This document shows, one piece after another, positions 29,482-37,838 of a stretch of DNA of 39,930 nt. The stretch is from Firmicutes bacterium UBA5227 (lineage in GTDB: Bacteria > Bacillota > Clostridia > Tissierellales > Sedimentibacteraceae). The stretch spans positions 1 to 39,930 of the forward strand of contig DHUT01000023.1 of the NCBI GenBank assembly GCA_002409285.1, written 5' to 3'. The notes under the pieces were generated by a model. It was not told the DNA's origin. It saw only the letters and a program-made list of their open reading frames with translations, and ran no database searches. The number at the start of each line of letters is the position of its first letter. The first letter of the stretch is position 1. The translations under genes were made by a program, and so were the position numbers.

Positions 29482-30228
29482 ATGCTTAACAAAAGCTATA
29501 AGAGCTATACAGAGTTCTCAGAAATATATGATTTGCTCATGGATGATGTGGATTACAATAAATGGACATCATTTATAGTCAATAAGATCAATAAAACAGA
29601 AACTAAAAAGATTCTTGAGGCGGCTTGCGGCACAGGAAGCATAACCCGGCTGCTGGCGGCAGAAAATTACAGGGTTACCGCCTTTGACCTGTCTCAGGAC
29701 ATGCTTATGAGAGCTTACGAGAAACTGGGCAGAAGCCCCGGTGTCAAACTTCTGAACCTTGACATGACAGATTTTAAAATAGACGACAGGTTTGATGCTG
29801 CCATATGCTGCTGTGATGGAATAAATTATCTTGACGGAAATCAGGTGAGCAAGTTTTTTAATAGTGTTTACAATCATTTAAATAATAATTCGAAGTTTAT
29901 TTTTGATATGAGTACAGAATATAAATTTAAAAGCATGTTTAATGATACCTATGTTTATGATGATGGAGAAATTTTTTATGTCTGGGAAAATGAAATGGAC
30001 GAGTCAGACAATACTGTGAACATGGAAATAAACTTTTTTGTAAGAGATGCATCAGATAAATATGTGAGAATCAATGAAGTTCAGACACAATATATACATT
30101 CCTCAGAAATGGTAATAAAGCTTTTAAGTGAAGCAGGTTTCAAGGATATTGAAGCTTATGACGATTACAGTGACAGGAAATTGATCGAAAAATCTTTGCG
30201 GGCAGTTTTTTGTGCGACTAAAAAATAA
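29482..30228 (+). CDS. Class I SAM-dependent methyltransferase
   Basis: 248 residues. Motif I ILEAACGTGSITRLLA (~48-63) binds the adenosylmethionine; FDLSQDMLMRA is motif II with the acidic residue contacting the ribose, and RFDAAICCCDGINYL is motif IV. The remainder is the beta-rich C-terminal half. Target unknown; relatives act on small molecules. It starts one base after the spore protein gene, with AAGGAAG (29469-29475) as a ribosome binding site. Confidence 0.8.
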   Translation: MLNKSYKSYTEFSEIYDLLMDDVDYNKWTSFIVNKINKTETKKILEAACGTGSITRLLAAENYRVTAFDLSQDMLMRAYEKLGRSPGVKLLNLDMTDFKIDDRFDAAICCCDGINYLDGNQVSKFFNSVYNHLNNNSKFIFDMSTEYKFKSMFNDTYVYDDGEIFYVWENEMDESDNTVNMEINFFVRDASDKYVRINEVQTQYIHSSEMVIKLLSEAGFKDIEAYDDYSDRKLIEKSLRAVFCATKK

Positions 30229-30256
30229 TATTATTCAGAATTAGAAAGGGAAATTT

Positions 30257-31138
30257 ATGGATTACATACTAAGGGCAATAGATAAAAAACAGACGTTCAG
30301 GCTGTTTATGGTTAAATCCACCAACACGGTTGAGGAAGCAAGAAAGCGCCACAACACAACACCTACGGTTTCAGCAGCTTTGGGGAGGACTCTTACCGCA
30401 GGTCTCATGATGGGATATATGATGAAAAACGAAAATGACAGGCTTACAGTCAATATAAACGGAGGAGGTCCCATAGGAACAATCTTGACTGTATCAGACA
30501 ACAGCGGACACATTAAAGGCTATGTTGATAATCCCAATGTGGATTTGCCACTTAAAGCAAATGGTAAATTGGATGTAGGCGGAGCCGTCGGTACAGACGG
30601 AAAGGTTACGGTTATGATGGATTTGGGATTAAAGGAGCCATATGTAGGAAGTACGGACATAGTCACAGGTGAAATAGGTGAAGACATAGCCATGTATTAT
30701 TGGCTGTCAGAACAGCAGAATTCTGCGGTGGCATTGGGAGTACTGGTTGATACGGATTACAGCATTAAATCCTCAGGGGGCTTCATAGTGCAGACACTTC
30801 CGTTTATTGAAGATGAAGATTTGGATAAGCTTGAAAGCACATTGAACAGTCTTGCATCAGTTTCCGATTATTTTGATAACGATGATGATGTTGAGGAAGT
30901 GGCAAAAAGGATATTTTCTGATTTTGATATTGAAATAACTGACAAGATACCCGCTGAATTCAGGTGTGACTGTTCAGAAGAGCGAATGGAGCGGGCTCTT
31001 ATGACCATAGGTAAAGATGACCTGAAGCAGCTTATAGAGGAAGATGGAAAAATAGAAACAGTCTGCCATTTCTGCAATGAAAAATATATGTTTGAAGAGG
31101 ATAAGCTGAAAAATATTCTGAAGTATATTGAAAAATAG
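30257..31138 (+). CDS. hslO: Hsp33 family redox-regulated chaperone
   Basis: 293 residues, the usual Hsp33 length. The N-terminal substrate-binding domain has GRTLTAGLMMGYMMKNEND and NINGGGPIGTILTVSDNSG; the C-terminal redox switch has the zinc-binding cysteines 237 and 239 (CDC) and 270 and 273 (CHFC). Oxidation releases zinc, unfolds the domain and activates binding of damaged proteins. A typical housekeeping gene; AAAGGGA (30246-30252) precedes ATG 30257. Confidence 0.93.
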   Translation: MDYILRAIDKKQTFRLFMVKSTNTVEEARKRHNTTPTVSAALGRTLTAGLMMGYMMKNENDRLTVNINGGGPIGTILTVSDNSGHIKGYVDNPNVDLPLKANGKLDVGGAVGTDGKVTVMMDLGLKEPYVGSTDIVTGEIGEDIAMYYWLSEQQNSAVALGVLVDTDYSIKSSGGFIVQTLPFIEDEDLDKLESTLNSLASVSDYFDNDDDVEEVAKRIFSDFDIEITDKIPAEFRCDCSEERMERALMTIGKDDLKQLIEEDGKIETVCHFCNEKYMFEEDKLKNILKYIEK

Positions 31139-31198
31139 CGGTGGGTTAAGTTTAATCAAAACCAGCATATTATGTGAAAATAATTATGATTTTAGATT

Positions 31199-31244
31199 CA
31201 GTGATGAACAATGAGATAGCTAATGTTCATCACTGGATTTTTTT
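31199..31244 (+). terminator. Terminator after hslO
   Basis: CAGTGATGAACA (31199-31210) pairs perfectly with TGTTCATCACTG (31224-31235), followed by a T-rich run at 31238-31244. Confidence 0.85.
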
Positions 31245-31315
31245 ATGCATGCTTCATATAATAAATAATTGGTGGCTAAGGCTGAAAATACTGTATTTTA
31301 TTAGGACTGATAAAA

Positions 31316-31324
31316 TGGTATAAT
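31316..31324 (+). promoter_or_regulatory. Extended -10 promoter before the DUF6873-like gene
   Basis: TGG-TATAAT gives an extended -10 element; no good -35 is seen upstream. The start codon lies 29 bases downstream. Confidence 0.4.
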
Positions 31325-31352
31325 TAATTATTAATATTTAGGAGCAGTTTTT

Positions 31353-32087
31353 ATGAATCCATACATACCAACAAAAAAACCACGTTATGTGCTAATTGAT
31401 TACAGAGCCGGCGAAGAAATTTTAAATTATTTAAAAAAATTAAATATAAAACCAATAAAAACAATAAAATGTACCGAATTGCAGGAGCCTGTGAGCGGTC
31501 ACCCTGATATGGTAATCCATCCGGTTGATTACAAAACCTTTATAGTCGCTCCAAATGTATTTGATTATTACAGAAATGTTTTAGAGTACAAAGGAATAAA
31601 AGTTATTAAAGGTGGAAAAACTCTATGTAGAAACTATCCCGAGGATATAGCATATAATGTAGCAAGAATAGGGAGATATGCTGTGCATAACCTGCAGCAT
31701 ACAGACCAGGTTTTAAAATATTATTTGGAAGAAGCAGGCATTGAATTTATTCATGTAAATCAAGGATATTCCAAATGTTCGGCTGCAGCTGTAGGTGAAA
31801 ACAAGGCTTTGACATCGGATGTCCGGATTCATGAAACACTCAAATCATATAATATAGACTGTATGTATATAAATCCCAAGGCAGTATACCTTAAAGGCTA
31901 CGACTATGGATTTATAGGAGGCTGTGCAGGTTTAATCAGTGAAAAAATATTCTTGTCAACAGGAAAAATTCTTGATGAGAATATTTTAAACACATTAAAA
32001 AAATTTATCCAGTCAGCAGGGTATATATATGATGAAGCTTCAAGTGGGCAAATAATAGATTTGGGATCTCTGATACCGATAATATAA
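31353..32087 (+). CDS. DUF6873-like (GME fold) protein
   Basis: 244 residues. It opens KKPRYVLIDYRAGEEILNYL and has HPDMVIHPVDYKTFIVAPNV, GYSKCSAAAVGENKALTSDV and GFIGGCAGLISEKIFLSTG. The repeated beta-beta-alpha-beta units and the conserved His, Asp and Cys positions (SGHPDM, YSKCSAA, GGCAG) recall the guanidino-group-modifying enzyme (GME) fold; I connect it with the uncharacterised Clostridia family DUF6873 from memory. The reaction is not known. GGAGC (31341-31345) precedes ATG 31353. Confidence 0.55.
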   Translation: MNPYIPTKKPRYVLIDYRAGEEILNYLKKLNIKPIKTIKCTELQEPVSGHPDMVIHPVDYKTFIVAPNVFDYYRNVLEYKGIKVIKGGKTLCRNYPEDIAYNVARIGRYAVHNLQHTDQVLKYYLEEAGIEFIHVNQGYSKCSAAAVGENKALTSDVRIHETLKSYNIDCMYINPKAVYLKGYDYGFIGGCAGLISEKIFLSTGKILDENILNTLKKFIQSAGYIYDEASSGQIIDLGSLIPII

Positions 32088-32116
32088 ACCTCCCTAAAAG
32101 AGAGGAGTTGACTAGA

Positions 32117-32956
32117 GTGGAGCTTTTATCATTAGAGTTAAATGAAAATGAAAATCATGAAATGTTTAATAATATAAAAATTATCACAAATATGGAAGAA
32201 AGTGATATAAATATAGAAATAGTTTCCTCGGATGAAGGAAATATACGAATAAGATATTTTACAGATGACAAAATAAACAAAAGGGAATACATTGAAAAGA
32301 TAATTGCAAAGATTACAAAGCTTCTGATTGAATATACAAAACTTGAAAGTATAAATTTTTTAAAAGAAAACTATTGTTATTTTGATGAAGCTGAATTATC
32401 CGCAATAATTGAAGATATAGAAGATGAAATAGATAACGATGTAAAAATTCAGCTTATAATTAAAAACAAATTCAAGGAAATTTCAGAAAGGTCAAATCTG
32501 ATAAATTTAAATGGGTTTATAAACTTCAGGCTTAAGTTCATAAAGTTGTATTCTGCTCAGATTGTTGAAAGGTGCATAGACAGCTATCTTATGAAAAGAG
32601 ATTACATGGATTTTATAAGCATTATAAAGCTTATTTCTGATGCAGATGAAACAAGTTATGATGTGGTAAATGTAATCTGCAACAATAAGACGCTTCAGGT
32701 CTATGACAATAATATGAAGAAATTGACTTACATCAGTAACGAAGAATTTGCTGCCGAGCTGAATAATAAAGTGGCGTATAATGAGACTGTTATCAATATA
32801 CTTCTGAGCGTGTCACCAAAAAAAATAATACTTCATGAAGCAAATTTGAATAATGGGAATAAAGAGGTACAAAATACAATAGAAATAATCAAAAAGATTT
32901 TCGAAGGTAAAATTGAAATTTGCAGCGGCTGCAAATATTGTAACCTGCTGCAGTAG
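32117..32956 (+). CDS. ytxC: YtxC-like sporulation protein
   Basis: About 279 residues. The central block NLNGFINFRLKFIKLYSAQI (~128-147) followed by CIDSYLMKRDYMDFISIIKL matches the YtxC family (putative sporulation proteins, TIGR02834), which share a 'NleGFvnFRLk.y' motif. The C-terminus has three cysteines (CSGCKYCNLL). The first 100 residues are poorly conserved. GTG 32117 is placed nine bases after AGAGGAG (32101-32107) and is preferred to TTG 32108, which abuts that site. Role in sporulation is by family name only. Confidence 0.65.
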   Translation: MELLSLELNENENHEMFNNIKIITNMEESDINIEIVSSDEGNIRIRYFTDDKINKREYIEKIIAKITKLLIEYTKLESINFLKENYCYFDEAELSAIIEDIEDEIDNDVKIQLIIKNKFKEISERSNLINLNGFINFRLKFIKLYSAQIVERCIDSYLMKRDYMDFISIIKLISDADETSYDVVNVICNNKTLQVYDNNMKKLTYISNEEFAAELNNKVAYNETVINILLSVSPKKIILHEANLNNGNKEVQNTIEIIKKIFEGKIEICSGCKYCNLLQ

Positions 32957-32967
32957 TGCAAGTATTC

Positions 32968-33014
32968 GCAGGCTCTTGAAACAGGAAAAACTGCACACTT
33001 TTTCAAGAACCTGC
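32968..33014 (+). terminator. Hairpin after the ytxC-like gene, terminator-like
   Basis: GCAGG-C-TCTTGAA (32968-32980) pairs with TTCAAGA-A-CCTGC (33002-33014), one mismatch in 13, with a 21-base loop. It is followed by A/T-rich DNA rather than a strong T run. Confidence 0.5.
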
Positions 33015-33104
33015 AGATTTAAAGCTAATGGGGTCATTTATTTAAGGAAACGATAAGGTTATAATAATAAAATAATATAAAAGGGAATAAAGGGAGGAAT
33101 ACAT

Positions 33105-33203
33105 ATGTCATTTTTAGTATTTACAACATTGATTATTGTTACGGTTACAACAACAATTCATTTGCTGAGTATAAAAGAAGCAGAAGCAAACAGTGAGAAT
33201 TAA
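33105..33203 (+). CDS. Single-helix small membrane protein, 32 residues
   Basis: ATG 33105 to TAA 33201-33203, with a near-perfect GGGAGG (33092-33097) seven bases upstream. MSFLVFTTLIIVTVTTTIHL is a membrane helix; the tail LSIKEAEANSEN is hydrophilic. Flanked by its own strong terminator, so it is probably a real, separately expressed gene. No family recognised; resembles small envelope or sporulation peptides only in type. Confidence 0.55.
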   Translation: MSFLVFTTLIIVTVTTTIHLLSIKEAEANSEN

Positions 33204-33232
33204 TTCGACTAACAATTAGAGCTGTTATCAGA

Positions 33233-33268
33233 ACCCGGAAGTGTGCATTAGCATACTTCCGGGTTTTT
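33233..33268 (+). terminator. Strong terminator after the 32-residue gene
   Basis: AACCCGGAAGT and ACTTCCGGGTT pair perfectly, with further pairing inside (TGC/GCA), followed by TTTTT. Confidence 0.9.
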
Positions 33269-33332
33269 AGTCTACGGAGCGTGGATTATTTTTTTTATTT
33301 TTAAAGTATATAATAGCACTGAGGTGAAAAGA

Positions 33333-33677
33333 ATGGATATGAAAAGAAAAAAAGAGCTTTTGGAAATATATAAAAACAGGAAGCCTGAAATGGGTGTGTT
33401 TTCATACCGCTGCAAGGAAACGGGGGATGCATTCTTAGGCATATCGAAGGATACAAGGGCGGACTTTAACAGTGCAAACGCAAAATTGGCGTCAAATATG
33501 CACCCTAATAATCAATTGCAGGAGCTTTGGAATAAGTATGGACGTGAAGGCTTTGAAATGTCAGTTATAAAAATACTGAAATATGATGATCCAAACGAAG
33601 ACCACACAGAAGAATTAGAAAAATTAAGAGAGGAATGTCTTGCCTCTGATCCAATGGCAAGGAGGATATGGAAATGA
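33333..33677 (+). CDS. GIY-YIG nuclease family protein
   Basis: About 114 residues. The GIY-YIG pair appears as GVF (MGVFSYRCK) and FLG (GDAFLGISKD), with SKDTRADFNSANAKLASNMH carrying the arginine region and NQLQELWNKYGREGFEMSVI following, as in the LuxR-like GIY-YIG subgroup. Whether it is a nuclease is unproven: the first tyrosine is replaced by phenylalanine. ATG 33333 is six bases after GAGGTG (33321-33326). The end overlaps the next gene by four bases (ATGA). Confidence 0.7.
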   Translation: MDMKRKKELLEIYKNRKPEMGVFSYRCKETGDAFLGISKDTRADFNSANAKLASNMHPNNQLQELWNKYGREGFEMSVIKILKYDDPNEDHTEELEKLREECLASDPMARRIWK

Positions 33678-34138
33678 ATGAGAAGATTGTTATTGAATCA
33701 AAGGACTATGACCGCATTGATGGAAGAAATGCTTACCAATCCACTATAAAACGTATAACATTGGGAGAGCCCATGTTGGAAGAAAATAAAAAGATGCAGA
33801 TTGCCGCACAGCTATGGAAAACAGGTACAGATGATGAATTGATTCTGGCAGAAGAGCTGCCTGTTCACCAGGTATTTGACCTGATAATATTATTATCCAG
33901 GACGCTGCTTTACTTCAAGGAGGCATACCGTCTCCCTCTTTTATATGATCCCGAAAAGCCAACGGTGGATAGAATAGGAGTGCAGGGCGGAGTATTACCG
34001 GTTGAGATTTGCACAGATAACGAAAACATCAATGAGGATATCAGGGAATTTGCCCAGAGCCTGAATGATTTAGGAGAACTGATCGGAGAGCGTCAGCGTA
34101 CACTTATCCGTATTTTAGATGAATTGGAGTTGTATTAA
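33674..34138 (+). CDS. DUF6530-like protein
   Basis: 154 residues, soluble and acidic. Recognisable parts are DYDRIDGRNAYQSTIKRITL at the start, LPVHQVFDLIILLSRTLLYF in the middle and QSLNDLGELIGERQRTLIRI near the end. I link the pattern to the uncharacterised DUF6530 family from memory. ATG 33674 is eight bases after AAGGAGG (33659-33665); ATG 33668 is too close. Between a GIY-YIG protein and an AAA+/VWA ATPase it is likely a partner of the latter. Confidence 0.55.
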   Translation: MNEKIVIESKDYDRIDGRNAYQSTIKRITLGEPMLEENKKMQIAAQLWKTGTDDELILAEELPVHQVFDLIILLSRTLLYFKEAYRLPLLYDPEKPTVDRIGVQGGVLPVEICTDNENINEDIREFAQSLNDLGELIGERQRTLIRILDELELY

Positions 34139-34139
34139 A

Positions 34140-36182
34140 ATGAATCAAAATTGTATTTTGTCACCGAAAAGACGATTGACAGATATAGAGCAGTCACTTG
34201 TGTGGCAAAAACCGTCTTCACACATAGACAGCGAAGCAGAAGAGCGCATATATAGTGAGGTGGTAAGAAACTGGAATAGTGGAGAAATGAAAATCAGTAC
34301 AATTTTATTAGAGGGAGATGCAGGTTCGGGGAAAACCCAGATTGCAAAAGCTCTGTCTGCTGATTTTAACCTTCCCTATACAAAGGTAACCTGCTTTGCA
34401 GATATGGATAAATCTGATGTGTTAGGTTCCATACTTCCGGTATTGTCTGAAAATGATGAATCAGATGAATCTAATGGGATTGAATACAAATATTATCCCT
34501 CGGAAATCGTCCGTGCCTATGAAAATGGGTGGTTATTGGAAATTCAGGAACCTACCGTTATTCGTGACGCCGCTGTGTTGATGTCTCTTAATTCTGCGTT
34601 GGAACCGGATGGCAGCTTAAATTTGCCGACTCGCATTGCACGGCGCCATCCGGATTTTATTGCTGTTATTACAACAAACAGGGGATACAACGGATACCGT
34701 CCGCTAAATGAAGCCTTGCGTGACAGAGTTCAACATGCTGAAAAATTGGATCTTCCATCTAAGGAGGTTATGATGGAACGAGCTAATGCCAAGACAGGAT
34801 ATAAAAATGAAAATGTCCTTTCACTTTTGGCCGATACGATTATATTGCTGGATGAAACGGCAAGGGCAAATGCAATCAAGGGTGTTGCAGGCATGCGCTC
34901 ATACATTTTTTGGGTTGATGCAGTGGCAGGCGGTGCGTCCATACGCAGTTCATTACGCTACAAGGTGCTTTATAAAATTACCACAGACCCACAGGAGCTG
35001 GCTATTTTGGAACAGGCATTGTCAAGTCATGGACTGATTGATAAACTTGGAGAATCAGATATTATGCCTAATATCACTTCGTCGGGAGATAATACAGAAA
35101 TTATGGAACTCAATATTTCTGAGAATGGTGAATATGAAGCTGAAGCAGATAAACCCGGCAATAGCGCAATAGGTATGAGGAAGTCAGCAGACAGTGAGGG
35201 TCATACGGATATTAGCAGTGATAAAACTACTGAGGTTTCAAGCAATGACAATGGGGAAAATGGTACTCCATTTTATCACGAGCTTGATAAACCTGTTACA
35301 GATGAAGAAAAAAGAGAATTTCGCAAAAAATTAAATAAGGAAGCACGAAAAAGCGTTCAGGGGAGTTGTCATGAAAAAATTAAGCTTATAGTACATCGTC
35401 CCGAAGCCACAGCTCAGGACAGGGAAGAGTACAACAGAATGGCTGCCGAATTGCATCCGGTCATTATGGAATTAATCCGTAAAACAAATCCTCTTTTAGA
35501 GTATGAGCTTTCATCCGAATTTGCGAAATCACGGCTTTACGGGACAAAATTCTGTGCAGAAAAAACAGCTTCTGCGGATTTTCGCATATTTGCCCGCAAG
35601 CGTCCTCCGGAAGAAGAGCCTTCTCTTGCGGTTGCTTTAAGAATAGATGAATCAGCATCTATGTCTGCCTTTGGTCGCCTTGATGCTGCAAGACAGGCTG
35701 CTGTAGCATTGTATGAATTTTGTAGCGGTTGCGGTATTCCAATAATGGTTTACGGAGATACAGCAGATCGTTCCAGAATGGAGCAAATGTCCGTTTATGC
35801 ATACGTGGATTTTGAAAGCAAAGATGCGGATGATAAATATACTCTTATGAATATTCAGGCACGCAGCAATAACCGTGACGGAATGGCACTGCGCATTATA
35901 GGTGACAGACTGATTAATGCTCCCCAAAAAACTAAACTGATCATAAGCATCAGTGATGGACAGCCTAAAGCCATGCCTAATTATTCAGGTGAACAGGCAG
36001 CTCGTGATATGAAGGAAACATTGCAGGAATATCGCCGTAAAGGAATTCAGTTTCTGGCTGCCGCTATCGGCCAGGACAAAGAGGATATACGTGAGCTGTA
36101 CGGATCCGAAAACACATTGGACATAGATGACTTGAGGAATCTTCCTGCAAGATTGGTACAAATTATAGCAAGATTTCTTTAA
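34140..36182 (+). CDS. MoxR-type AAA+ ATPase fused to a C-terminal VWA domain
   Basis: About 680 residues. N-terminal AAA+ unit: Walker A EGDAGSGKTQIA (~57-68), unusual Walker B WLLEIQEPTVI (D replaced by Q, E kept), RRHPDFIAVITTNRGYNGYR as the sensor-1-like strand. Acidic low-complexity linker ~310-390 (TDISSDKTTEVSSNDNGENG). C-terminal CobT/NorD-like VWA with the MIDAS motif RIDESASMSA (~501-510), conserved Thr and IISISDGQPK. MoxR/VWA pairs remodel or insert metal into partner proteins; here both activities are in one chain. Stop of the previous gene and ATG 34140 are one base apart. Confidence 0.8.
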   Translation: MNQNCILSPKRRLTDIEQSLVWQKPSSHIDSEAEERIYSEVVRNWNSGEMKISTILLEGDAGSGKTQIAKALSADFNLPYTKVTCFADMDKSDVLGSILPVLSENDESDESNGIEYKYYPSEIVRAYENGWLLEIQEPTVIRDAAVLMSLNSALEPDGSLNLPTRIARRHPDFIAVITTNRGYNGYRPLNEALRDRVQHAEKLDLPSKEVMMERANAKTGYKNENVLSLLADTIILLDETARANAIKGVAGMRSYIFWVDAVAGGASIRSSLRYKVLYKITTDPQELAILEQALSSHGLIDKLGESDIMPNITSSGDNTEIMELNISENGEYEAEADKPGNSAIGMRKSADSEGHTDISSDKTTEVSSNDNGENGTPFYHELDKPVTDEEKREFRKKLNKEARKSVQGSCHEKIKLIVHRPEATAQDREEYNRMAAELHPVIMELIRKTNPLLEYELSSEFAKSRLYGTKFCAEKTASADFRIFARKRPPEEEPSLAVALRIDESASMSAFGRLDAARQAAVALYEFCSGCGIPIMVYGDTADRSRMEQMSVYAYVDFESKDADDKYTLMNIQARSNNRDGMALRIIGDRLINAPQKTKLIISISDGQPKAMPNYSGEQAARDMKETLQEYRRKGIQFLAAAIGQDKEDIRELYGSENTLDIDDLRNLPARLVQIIARFL

Positions 36183-36215
36183 ATATGTTATACTAAGCAG
36201 AAAGGAGGCGGAGAC

Positions 36216-36806
36216 ATGGACTGTGTTAAAATAGGAAAATTGATTTTTAAATTGCGAAAAGAAAAAAATCTCACTCAGAAAAACATTGCAGATGCATTAG
36301 GTATTCAAAGTAAGACTGTTTCAAAATGGGAATGCGGGTTAGGGTGTCCGGATCTGTCCCTGTGGCCTGACTTATCTGCCATTTTGGGTGTTGACATGAA
36401 GCAGATGATGGAAGGCGAAATTACACCAAACAAGCCTGACAGCGGCAACATTGAAAAGGTGCGATTTTATGTATGCCCTTCCTGCGGGAATATCTTAGTC
36501 AGCACAGGAAGTGCGTCCATCTTTTGCTGCGGCAGGCAATTGGAATATCTATTGCCTTCAGATGCATCTTCTGCGCCCAAAATCACAGCGGAAGAAATGG
36601 ATACAGACTACTATGCTACTCTTGATCATCCTATGACCAAGGAGCATTATATATCCTTTGTAGCCGCCGTAAAAAATGACAGAGTATTTTTAAACCGTTT
36701 GTATCCGGAACAAAACCCCACATGCAGAATTCCCATAACCATAGGAGGCAAGCTGTATGTTTACTGTATAAAACACGGATTATCGGTGTATTCTGATGTT
36801 ATATAA
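36216..36806 (+). CDS. XRE-type HTH regulator fused to a desulfoferrodoxin-like domain
   Basis: 196 residues. Residues ~7-60 are an XRE helix-turn-helix (FKLRKEKNLTQKNIADALGI, then SKTVSKWECG). Residues 83-105 contain CPSC and CC with 13 residues between, like the rubredoxin-type Fe(Cys)4 centre of desulforedoxin. Residues 136-190 contain LDHPMTKEHYISFVA and YCIKHGLSV, like the superoxide-reductase site (HPM..EHYI, C..HGL). The first histidine ligand (the 'HEKHVP' segment of desulfoferrodoxin) is not present. A metal- or superoxide-sensing repressor is a likely inference. AAAGGAGG (36201-36208) precedes ATG 36216. Confidence 0.7.
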   Translation: MDCVKIGKLIFKLRKEKNLTQKNIADALGIQSKTVSKWECGLGCPDLSLWPDLSAILGVDMKQMMEGEITPNKPDSGNIEKVRFYVCPSCGNILVSTGSASIFCCGRQLEYLLPSDASSAPKITAEEMDTDYYATLDHPMTKEHYISFVAAVKNDRVFLNRLYPEQNPTCRIPITIGGKLYVYCIKHGLSVYSDVI

Positions 36807-36816
36807 AAACCTCTTG

Positions 36817-37620
36817 TCAGATCTTTTGTCCTATATACATGGCGTGTTCGGAATAGCTTAAAAACTCTTCTCTTTCGCATAGCTGCTCTGCAATGTCTAT
36901 CCATTTGTCCGTTACTATTTGAGTTTGATTGAGTAAATTCAGTTCGCAAGGAGCAAGTATGCTTTCCTGACCGAAAAGGTGCTTCTTTTTGAGATTAAAT
37001 CTGTTCATAAATGGTATAATGCACTTTTGGTCAATAAAAAATGCTTTTGTAAATGCATCTCCTGCGTAGGATTTTCCCTTTAAAACTGCGTCGATAAAAA
37101 CCTCTTCATTTTCAAAAAGCAGCATTTCAGGAGAGTTTTTCATTCCAAAGATCATTCCGGAAAACATAAGGATAAAAGAAACATATATCATACCTCTGTC
37201 TTTAAGCAAGGATATGGCTTCGTTTAAAGCTTTGATTCTGTCATCTTCTTCGAGCAGATGATACATTGGACCCATTACAAATATATGGTCAAATTCTCCC
37301 GTTATAAATTTACTTACCTCTCTTGCATCACACGAAACAGCATTAATTTTGGCATTAAGTTCTTTAGCTTTTTCAAGAGCAAATTTTACATTTTCAGTGG
37401 ACAAATCAACAAGAGTGACATCACAGCCCCTTTGTGCATAGTAAATAGAATATCTCCCGGGACCACCGCCTATATCCAGAATTTTGTCACCGGGCTTGAT
37501 ATGTCTGTCCATCATTTTTGTAGTTATTTCAAATTCAAAGGGATGCCTTTCAAGCCTGTCCCACTCATATTGTACATCACTATCATAATGCTCCTGAACG
37601 ATACGTATGCAATCTTCCAT
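36817..37620 (-). CDS. Class I SAM-dependent methyltransferase
   Basis: 267 residues. Motif I ILDIGGGPGRYSIYYAQRG (~47-65), motif II TLVDLSTENVKFA, motif IV FDHIFVMGPMYHLLEEDDR. Resembles the Bacillus YodH/UbiE-like group; target unknown. Convergent with the HTH gene, only ten bases apart. AAAGGGGA lies before its ATG and a good promoter 28 bases before that. Confidence 0.85.
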   Translation of the reverse strand: MEDCIRIVQEHYDSDVQYEWDRLERHPFEFEITTKMMDRHIKPGDKILDIGGGPGRYSIYYAQRGCDVTLVDLSTENVKFALEKAKELNAKINAVSCDAREVSKFITGEFDHIFVMGPMYHLLEEDDRIKALNEAISLLKDRGMIYVSFILMFSGMIFGMKNSPEMLLFENEEVFIDAVLKGKSYAGDAFTKAFFIDQKCIIPFMNRFNLKKKHLFGQESILAPCELNLLNQTQIVTDKWIDIAEQLCEREEFLSYSEHAMYIGQKI

Positions 37621-37647
37621 ACTTATCCCCTTTATAAGATTTTTGAA

Positions 37648-37676
37648 ATTCTACCGCAAATTATCGTGACAGTCAA
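37648..37676 (-). promoter_or_regulatory. Promoter of the methyltransferase gene
   Basis: On the minus strand TTGACT (37676-37671), a 17-base spacer and TAGAAT (37653-37648). Confidence 0.7.
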
Positions 37677-37779
37677 CATAAATTTAATGATTATGGAATT
37701 CAAATAATGAATATTTTATGACTTATGATTTCAAAACTTAATATAAAAGATATTTTCATAGATGAAGCTCATAAATTAC

Positions 37780-37819
37780 AATAACAGCACATAGGTTTTA
37801 AAGTCTGTGTGCTGTTATT
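37780..37819 (-). terminator. Terminator of the pot operon
   Basis: A 15-bp stem with one G-T pair (37805-37819 with 37780-37794) and a 10-base loop, starting about 20 bases after the potD stop. The T run that follows on the minus strand is interrupted, so it may be moderate. The stem is symmetric and could also work on the plus strand. Confidence 0.65.
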
Positions 37820-37838
37820 TAACAAAACATCAAGTTTT

